Shown piece after piece: positions 8,562 through 12,314 of a stretch of 12,314 bases of DNA; the first letter of the stretch is position 1; every line of letters begins with the position of its first letter. Under the pieces are notes generated by a model, which worked only from the letters and a program-made list of their open reading frames with translations, searched no databases and was not told the origin of the DNA. Source of the DNA: Bacteroidota bacterium (lineage in GTDB: Bacteria; Bacteroidota; Bacteroidia; JACCXN01); the NCBI GenBank assembly GCA_947462515.1, contig CANHPJ010000021.1:1-12314 (forward strand), read 5' to 3'. Made by a program: the position numbers and the translations under genes.

Positions 8562-9110
8562 TTACTCTTTTTCTACTTGCATGAAACTCAACTCTAAAGG
8601 TGTTTTCCTTCCGAAAATCTTAACCATAACCTTCAACTTTTTCTTTTCCTCATTAATTTCTTCAATAATTCCACTGAAGCTGTTGAAAGGACCATCGATA
8701 ACCTTTACTCCCTCACCAATAATGAAAGGTACATTTAGTTCTTCATTACTTTCAGCAAGTTCATCAACCTTACCTAGTATTCTATTAACTTCAGATGGTC
8801 TAAGAGGAACAGCGTCCATATCCATTTTAGCACCTAAAAATCCTAAAACACCAGTTATATTTTTAATTATATGAGGAACCTCACCTACTAATGCTGCTTC
8901 AATTAAAATATATCCCGGAAAAAAACTTCGCTCTTTACTAATTTTTTTACCATTTCTAATTTGATATACTTTTTCAGTAGGTATCAAAACTTGAGAAACA
9001 TAATCCTTCATACCTAATCTGGCAATTTCAGACTCTATGTAAAGCTTAACTTTTTTCTCTTGCCCGCTTACAGCTCTTACAACATACCACTTTTTTTCAA
9101 TATCACTCAT
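8562..9110 (-). CDS. nusG: Transcription elongation/antitermination factor NusG
   Basis: NusG binds RNA polymerase at the clamp and, through its KOW domain, can contact S10 or Rho to couple transcription with translation or termination. The product has 182 residues, normal length. The NGN domain spans about 5-115, beginning with KWYVVRAVSGQE and containing the typical RSFFPGYILIEA segment (about 61-72) and NITGVLGFLG (about 84-93). The KOW domain covers about 130-180 and includes GEGVKVIDGPFNSFSGIIEEI and a closing FGRKTPLELSFMQVEK. The ATG at 9108-9110 is 15 bp after secE, so the pair is cotranscribed as in most bacteria. Nothing suggests a specialised NusG paralogue such as UpxY; the genomic context is that of the housekeeping copy. 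Confidence 0.97.
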   Translation of the reverse strand: MSDIEKKWYVVRAVSGQEKKVKLYIESEIARLGMKDYVSQVLIPTEKVYQIRNGKKISKERSFFPGYILIEAALVGEVPHIIKNITGVLGFLGAKMDMDAVPLRPSEVNRILGKVDELAESNEELNVPFIIGEGVKVIDGPFNSFSGIIEEINEEKKKLKVMVKIFGRKTPLELSFMQVEKE

Positions 9111-9125
9111 AAATGCCTAAAGCAA

Positions 9126-9317
9126 TTAAAATTCGTTATAAAATAATCTCAAAATTTCACTGAAAGACTTATCCATTAAATAGATTAAAAGGGCAATAAT
9201 TAATGAAGAAACCATCACTAAAATCGCACTGCTTTGCAATTCTTTCCAAGTTGGCCAAGTAACTTTATTAAAAAGCTCATTGAAACTCTCTTCAAAGTAA
9301 TTAATTATTTTTGTCAT
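9126..9317 (-). CDS. secE: Preprotein translocase subunit SecE
   Basis: Small essential membrane subunit that clamps SecY in the protein-conducting channel. I set the start at the ATG 9315-9317, giving 63 residues, the length of single-span SecE proteins. The conserved amphipathic segment contains FNKVTWPTWKEL (about 16-27), followed by one hydrophobic transmembrane helix (about 30-48, AILVMVSSLIIALLIYLM) and a short charged tail. A longer frame from 9362 would add 15 residues, but that stretch lies within the tRNA-Trp gene and is an artefact of the tRNA sequence, so it is rejected. The gene starts 14 bp after tRNA-Trp and ends 15 bp before nusG, the usual arrangement. Confidence 0.95.
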   Translation of the reverse strand: MTKIINYFEESFNELFNKVTWPTWKELQSSAILVMVSSLIIALLIYLMDKSFSEILRLFYNEF

Positions 9318-9331
9318 TTTAGAATTTTTTG

Positions 9332-9404
9332 CACGGGTGGAGAGACTCGAACTCCCAGCCAATGGTTTTGGAGACCACTACTCTACCAATTGAGCTACAC
9401 CCGT
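9332..9404 (-). tRNA. trnW: tRNA-Trp (anticodon CCA)
   Basis: A 73-nt cloverleaf with a perfect 7-bp acceptor stem (ACGGGTG with CACCCGT), discriminator G, a standard D arm (TAGCTCA...GGTAGAG), anticodon loop CTCCAAA and T arm GTTCGAGTC. No 3' CCA is encoded. The 3' end is 14 bp from secE and the 5' end directly follows the U-rich tail of the tuf hairpin. No promoter is visible for it, so it is probably cut from a transcript shared with secE-nusG or reading through from tuf. Confidence 0.97.
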
Positions 9405-9461
9405 ATTAAAAAATAATTAAAGGTTAAGGTGTGATGAAAGATCATCACACCTTACCTTTAA
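9405..9461 (-). terminator. Terminator-like hairpin after tuf
   Basis: Long hairpin in the tuf/tRNA-Trp gap: 9442-9461 pairs with 9417-9437 with a single bulged base (near 9424-9425) and a 4-nt loop (9438-9441). The minus-strand transcript then runs into AATTATTTTTT, with T6 at 9408-9413. It begins 12 bp after the tuf stop. It has the form of an intrinsic terminator, but no promoter is evident between it and tRNA-Trp, so termination may be partial. Confidence 0.75.
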
Positions 9462-9473
9462 AATTTTCAAATA

Positions 9474-10661
9474 CTATTTTAAAATTTCAATAACCTGACC
9501 AGCTCCAACAGTTCTTCCACCTTCACGGATAGCAAAACGTAGATTTTTGTTGATAGCAACAGGAACGATTAATTTAACTGTGATAGAAACGTTATCACCA
9601 GGCATAACCATTTCACGTCCTTCTTCTAAGAATATTTCTCCAGTTACGTCAGTAGTTCTGATATAGAACTGAGGACGATATTTATTTTGGAATGGAGTAT
9701 GACGTCCACCTTCTTCTTTTTTAAGGATATAAACCTCAGCTTTGAATTCAGTATGAGGAGTAATAGAACCTGGTTTAGCAATTACCATTCCTCTTTTAAT
9801 GCTTTCTTTATCGATACCACGTAATAATAAACCTACGTTGTCACCAGCCTCACCTCTATCAAGAATTTTTCTGAACATCTCAACACCTGTAACAACAGAT
9901 TTTAAAGGCTCAGTTCCCATTCCAAGAATAGCAACCTCTTCACCAGAGTTAACAACACCTGTTTCAATTCTACCTGTAGCAACAGTTCCACGACCAGTTA
10001 TGGAGAAAACATCCTCAACAGGCATTAGGAAAGGTTTGTCAACTTCACGAGGAGGAATTGGAATATAGTTATCAACTGCATCCATCAAATCCATAATTTT
10101 ATCAACCCATTTAGCCTCACTATTCAAACCACCTAAAGCAGAACCTTGAATAATAGGAGTATTGTCTCCATCAAAATTATAGAAACTTAAAAGTTCTCTA
10201 ATTTCCATTTCAACAAGTTCTAATAATTCAGGATCGTCTACCATATCAACTTTGTTCATGAAAACAACAATTTTGGGTACACCAACCTGACGAGCCAATA
10301 GAATGTGCTCACGAGTTTGAGGCATTGGACCATCAGTAGCAGCAACAACTAAAATTGCACCGTCCATCTGAGCAGCACCAGTAACCATGTTCTTAACATA
10401 ATCCGCGTGACCTGGACAGTCAACGTGTGCGTAATGTCTGTTAGCAGTTGAATACTCAACGTGTGATGTATTAATTGTAATACCTCTTTCTTTTTCTTCA
10501 GGAGCGTTGTCAATAGAGTCAAATGATCTTAATTCAGACAAACCTTTAGAAGCAAGAACTGTAGTAATTGCAGCAGTTAAAGTAGTTTTACCGTGATCTA
10601 CGTGACCAATAGTTCCAATATTCAAGTGGGGTTTGGAACGATCAAATTTTTCTTTAGCCAT
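9474..10661 (-). CDS. tuf: Translation elongation factor EF-Tu
   Basis: GTPase that delivers aminoacyl-tRNA to the ribosomal A site. The product has 395 residues, full length. G motifs in order: G1 GHVDHGKT at 19-26, G2 RGITI at 59-63 (switch I threonine T62), G3 DCPGH at 81-85 (catalytic histidine H85), G4 NKVD at 136-139, and the G5 SAL motif at about 173-175. Domains II and III follow, with GRGTVATGRIETG and the terminal GGRTVGAGQVIEILK. ATG at 10659-10661, stop TAG. The gene follows tRNA-Thr(GGU) by 78 bp and is probably transcribed with it from the promoter at 10865-10895. A hairpin follows the stop. No sign of truncation; whether a second tuf exists elsewhere cannot be judged from this window. 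Confidence 0.98.
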   Translation of the reverse strand: MAKEKFDRSKPHLNIGTIGHVDHGKTTLTAAITTVLASKGLSELRSFDSIDNAPEEKERGITINTSHVEYSTANRHYAHVDCPGHADYVKNMVTGAAQMDGAILVVAATDGPMPQTREHILLARQVGVPKIVVFMNKVDMVDDPELLELVEMEIRELLSFYNFDGDNTPIIQGSALGGLNSEAKWVDKIMDLMDAVDNYIPIPPREVDKPFLMPVEDVFSITGRGTVATGRIETGVVNSGEEVAILGMGTEPLKSVVTGVEMFRKILDRGEAGDNVGLLLRGIDKESIKRGMVIAKPGSITPHTEFKAEVYILKKEEGGRHTPFQNKYRPQFYIRTTDVTGEIFLEEGREMVMPGDNVSITVKLIVPVAINKNLRFAIREGGRTVGAGQVIEILK

Positions 10662-10739
10662 AGGAACTTAAAGTTTTCTAATGTTAATTAATTTACCTGT
10701 TATTATTTAGTTGAAAAAAATACAAAATCAATACAGAAG

Positions 10740-10811
<72 letters not shown>

Positions 10812-10840
10812 TTTTTGAAATTCCGATTAATCTCTTTAAA

Positions 10841-10861
10841 TAAATTCCTAAGAGGAATTTA
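10841..10861 (-). promoter_or_regulatory. Hairpin at the expected 5' end of the tRNA-Thr(GGU)-tuf transcript
   Basis: A perfect 9-bp inverted repeat (10853-10861 with 10841-10849) and a 3-nt loop begin within a few bases of the start point predicted from the -7 box. A second copy of the 3' arm core (GGAATTT on the minus strand, at 10818-10824) lies further down the leader and can pair with the same 5' arm, so two alternative folds are possible. Role unknown; it may protect the 5' end or assist tRNA processing. Confidence 0.4.
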
Positions 10862-10864
10862 GTG

Positions 10865-10895
10865 CAAAGGTACAAAATTTAAAGAGCGTAAAAAA
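10865..10895 (-). promoter_or_regulatory. Promoter for tRNA-Thr(GGU)-tuf
   Basis: TACCTTTG at 10865-10872 matches the Bacteroidota -7 consensus TANNTTTG exactly and is followed by C. At a 19-nt spacing the -33 position reads TTTT (10892-10895) rather than TTTG, so that half is weaker. It lies just downstream of the terminator at 10916-10949. The predicted start is about 10857-10861, leaving a leader of about 45-50 nt before the tRNA. Confidence 0.75.
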
Positions 10896-10915
10896 TACTA
10901 ATCAAATTATTTAAC

Positions 10916-10949
10916 AAAAAAGCTTCTATTAAAAATAAATAATAGAAGC
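10916..10949 (-). terminator. Intrinsic terminator of the tRNA-Thr-Tyr-Gly unit
   Basis: A perfect 10-bp stem (10940-10949 with 10922-10931) and 8-nt loop, followed on the minus strand by six T (10916-10921). It lies 15 bp past the tRNA-Gly 3' end and upstream of the tuf promoter. This is a textbook Rho-independent terminator that separates the first three tRNAs from tRNA-Thr(GGU)-tuf. Confidence 0.85.
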
Positions 10950-10964
10950 AGTTTATATAAATGG

Positions 10965-11037
10965 AGCGGAAGACCGGGCTCGAACCGGCTACCCTCAGCT
11001 TGGAAGGCTGACGCTCTACCAAATGAGCTACTTCCGC
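10965..11037 (-). tRNA. trnG: tRNA-Gly (anticodon TCC)
   Basis: A 73-nt cloverleaf with a perfect acceptor stem (GCGGAAG with CTTCCGC), discriminator T, anticodon stem TCAGC/GCTGA around CTTCCAA, and T arm GTTCGAGCC. No CCA is encoded. It is the last member of the three-tRNA unit; it follows tRNA-Tyr by 26 bp and is followed by an intrinsic terminator. Same position and anticodon as E. coli glyT. Confidence 0.97.
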
Positions 11038-11063
11038 GAACAAAAAACATAAAGTTTTTGATG

Positions 11064-11146
11064 TGGGGAGAGGAGGATTCGAACCTCCGAAGGTATAAAC
11101 CAGCAGATTTACAGTCTGATCCATTTGGCCACTCTGGAATCTCCCC
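11064..11146 (-). tRNA. trnY: tRNA-Tyr (anticodon GTA)
   Basis: An 83-nt class II tRNA with the long variable arm expected for tyrosine. Acceptor GGGGAGA pairs with TCTCCCC, discriminator A, anticodon stem CAGA/TCTG around CTGTAAA, and T arm GTTCGAATC. No CCA is encoded. It lies 25 bp after tRNA-Thr(UGU), matching E. coli tyrU in order and anticodon. Confidence 0.97.
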
Positions 11147-11171
11147 GACAATTTTAATTACAAAGAACTTG

Positions 11172-11245
11172 AGCCGATGGAGGGATTCGAACCCCCGACC
11201 AGCTGATTACAAATCAGCTGCTCTGGCCAACTGAGCTACATCGGC
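11172..11245 (-). tRNA. trnT: tRNA-Thr (anticodon TGT)
   Basis: A 74-nt cloverleaf with a perfect acceptor stem (GCCGATG with CATCGGC), discriminator T, anticodon stem GCTGA/TCAGC around TTTGTAA, and T arm GTTCGAATC. No CCA is encoded. It is the first gene of the tRNA unit, about 50 nt from the start point expected for the promoter at 11302-11332. It is the counterpart of E. coli thrU and shares its 5' acceptor strand with the other tRNA-Thr here. Confidence 0.97.
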
Positions 11246-11270
11246 AATTTTATTTAGAACTTACTGCTTT

Positions 11271-11304
11271 AAAAAATTGCAGTCCCTTACTAAAAGGACT
11301 GCAA
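11271..11304 (-). terminator. Intrinsic terminator after hpf
   Basis: A perfect 9-bp stem (11296-11304 with 11277-11285) and 10-nt loop, followed on the minus strand by six T (11271-11276). It ends transcription of the recombinase-hpf unit. Its 5' arm overlaps the -7 box of the tRNA promoter by three bases and most of the rest lies upstream of the expected start, so only transcripts entering from hpf should form the full hairpin. Confidence 0.85.
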
Positions 11305-11332
11305 AACTACAAAAGATTTTCATATAAGCAAA
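11302..11332 (-). promoter_or_regulatory. Consensus Bacteroidota promoter for the tRNA-Thr-Tyr-Gly unit
   Basis: TTTG at 11329-11332, a 19-nt spacer, then TAGTTTTG at 11302-11309: an exact match to TTTG-N19-TANNTTTG. Upstream, on the minus strand, sits an A-rich block (A10 and A8 separated by one T, 11344-11362), placed where an UP element would lie, as expected for a strong stable-RNA promoter. The predicted start is about 11295-11298. Confidence 0.8.
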
Positions 11333-11360
11333 AAAAACAAATATTTTTTTTATTTTTTTT

Positions 11361-11660
11361 TTAAACTCCTTTGATTTTCTCCTTGTGCTTATTGATTTGT
11401 TTCTTTAAAGCATCCACAGCAAGATCAGTAGCTTCTTCAAAAGATTTAGCTTTTTTCTTTACGAAGATTTCATTTCCAGGGATTAATACTTTAATCTCTG
11501 CAATTTTATTTTCAATTTCAGTAGTGTTTTCTAATTTGAGGTAAACTTCACTACTTACAATTGAATCGAAATATTGTTCCAGTTTTCCAACTTTCTCATT
11601 CACAAACGATGATAAATTATCGTTAATATTAAAATTTACGGATTGAATTTTAATGTTCAT
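11361..11660 (-). CDS. hpf: Ribosome hibernation-promoting factor (short HPF/RaiA family)
   Basis: HPF/RaiA proteins bind the 30S decoding channel and inactivate ribosomes in stationary phase or starvation. The product has 99 residues, the length of the short form. The beta-alpha-beta-beta-beta-alpha fold is recognisable from MNIKIQSVNF (strand), a first helix (about 14-30, LSSFVNEKVGKLEQYF), the IAEIKVLIPG strand, and a basic second helix (about 73-96, SFEEATDLAVDALKKQINKHKEK). There is no C-terminal dimerisation domain as in long HPF, so true HPF versus RaiA (YfiA) assignment is not settled. The ATG at 11658-11660 is preceded by GGAGG at 11668-11672 with 7 nt spacing. The gene lies 20 bp after the recombinase gene and is followed by an intrinsic terminator. 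Confidence 0.92.
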   Translation of the reverse strand: MNIKIQSVNFNINDNLSSFVNEKVGKLEQYFDSIVSSEVYLKLENTTEIENKIAEIKVLIPGNEIFVKKKAKSFEEATDLAVDALKKQINKHKEKIKGV

Positions 11661-11667
11661 AATAGGT

Positions 11668-11672
11668 CCTCC
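11668..11672 (-). promoter_or_regulatory. Strong Shine-Dalgarno sequence for hpf
   Basis: GGAGG (within AAGGAGGACC on the minus strand) 7 nt before the hpf ATG. I see no comparable motif before rpoC, rpoB, rplL, rplJ, rplA, rplK, secE or tuf, and only a weak AGG before nusG. It fixes the hpf start. Confidence 0.75.
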
Positions 11673-11680
11673 TTAATTAA

Positions 11681-12314
11681 TTATGCCCTTGGATGAGCTT
11701 GTTTATATATGTTTTTTAATTTCTCAATGGAATTATGAGTATAAACTTGGGTTGCAGCCAAGGATGTGTGTCCTAATATTTCTTTTATAGAATTTAAATC
11801 AGCCCCATTATTTAAAAGGTGTGTGGCAAATGTATGTCGCAACACATGTGGACTTTTCTTTTCTAAGGTTGCAACTTTAGTTAAATAATCAACCACAATC
11901 CTGTATACTAATTTATGATATATTTTGTTACCGGATACAGTAACAAAAATTTCACCAAATAAATTTAAATTATTTTTTTCAGCTTCACGAAAATATTCTT
12001 CAAAAACAATGGTTAAATGAGAAGAAAAAGGAATAATTCTTTGCTTATTACCCTTTCCTAAGACTTTAATTTGTTGATTATACAAATCTACATCGGACAC
12101 TTTAAGATTCACTAACTCTGAAAGCCTTATTCCAGTTGCATAAAACAACTCAAGAATCAATCTATCACGTTTTCCTATAAAATCAACAGTAAAATATTTT
12201 TCATCTAATAATGAAGTAATGACATTTTCGTCAATAAATACCGGCAATTTTTTGTTAGTTTTTGGAGAAACAACTTTCAGCATGGGGTTAACAGAATTCT
12301 GAAAATTTGTTTGT
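11681..12314 (-). CDS. Tyrosine recombinase XerC/XerD family (partial, 5' end outside window)
   Basis: Site-specific recombinase of the kind that resolves chromosome dimers at dif. An ATG at 12281-12283 would give 200 residues, but the frame stays open to the right edge, and the ten codons above it end in NP directly before MLKVVSPKT. That matches the conserved linker of Xer proteins, so the ATG is internal and the N-terminal core-binding domain lies outside the window. Counting from that ATG, all catalytic residues are present: R53 (TGIRLSEL), K77 (GKGNKQR), H146 and R149 (SPHVLRHTFATH), H172 (LGHTSLAATQVYTH) and nucleophile Y181. The HPRA C-terminus is typical of XerC/D. The gene is followed 20 bp later by hpf, probably cotranscribed. 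XerC versus XerD cannot be decided from this part. Housekeeping context argues against a phage or transposon integrase. Confidence 0.93.
   Translation of the reverse strand, partial: QTNFQNSVNPMLKVVSPKTNKKLPVFIDENVITSLLDEKYFTVDFIGKRDRLILELFYATGIRLSELVNLKVSDVDLYNQQIKVLGKGNKQRIIPFSSHLTIVFEEYFREAEKNNLNLFGEIFVTVSGNKIYHKLVYRIVVDYLTKVATLEKKSPHVLRHTFATHLLNNGADLNSIKEILGHTSLAATQVYTHNSIEKLKNIYKQAHPRA

Noticed and set aside
9318..9362. Extension of secE by 15 codons to an ATG at 9360-9362
   Set aside because: The extra codons lie in tRNA-Trp; the 63-residue form from 9317 matches single-span SecE length and start.
11341..11362. Homopolymer T runs as an assembly error or frameshift site in hpf
   Set aside because: They lie at and past the hpf stop, the protein is full length, and an A-rich block upstream of a tRNA promoter has a simple explanation as an UP element.
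11681..12283. A complete 200-residue recombinase starting at 12283
   Set aside because: The frame is open to the window edge and the codons above it fit the Xer linker (NP before MLKVVSPKT), so the gene is partial and the methionine internal.
11681..12314. Phage, integron or transposon integrase
   Set aside because: Sequence is Xer-like, neighbours are housekeeping genes, and no attachment site repeats, inverted repeats or cargo genes are seen.

Overview
The window is a core translation and transcription locus from a low-GC member of the Bacteroidota, and every gene lies on the minus strand. Two observations support that placement. The proteins (EF-Tu, RpoB, RpoC, L1, L11, NusG) have the sequence character I associate with this phylum. 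Two intergenic regions also carry its characteristic promoter -7 box, TANNTTTG (TAGTTTTG at 11302-11309 and TACCTTTG at 10865-10872). Most genes lack a Shine-Dalgarno sequence, which also fits. I do not assign a genus.

Layout in the direction of transcription (high to low coordinates): the 3' part of a Xer tyrosine recombinase gene (running off the right edge); hpf; an intrinsic terminator; tRNA-Thr(UGU), tRNA-Tyr(GUA), tRNA-Gly(UCC); a second intrinsic terminator; a second promoter; tRNA-Thr(GGU); tuf; a hairpin; tRNA-Trp(CCA); secE; nusG; rplK; rplA; rplJ; rplL; a hairpin; rpoB; a hairpin; and the first 780 codons of rpoC (running off the left edge). No intergenic stretch reaches 300 bases; the longest is about 150.

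The genes form one functional set. The tRNAs and EF-Tu supply aminoacyl-tRNA to the ribosome. L11, L1, L10 and L7/L12 build the ribosomal stalks that engage EF-Tu and other GTPases. NusG, RpoB and RpoC belong to the transcription machinery, SecE to the Sec translocon, and HPF silences ribosomes in poor conditions. The tRNA-Thr, Tyr, Gly, Thr, tuf order with these anticodons matches the E. coli thrU-tyrU-glyT-thrT-tufB operon, which also sits upstream of secE-nusG-rplKAJL-rpoBC.

I found no new defence, mobile or metabolic system. The interesting content is regulatory: a promoter whose -7 box lies inside the 5' arm of the preceding terminator, three long hairpins at operon junctions (tuf/tRNA-Trp, rplL/rpoB, rpoB/rpoC), a TTG start for rpoB, and one strong Shine-Dalgarno sequence before hpf.
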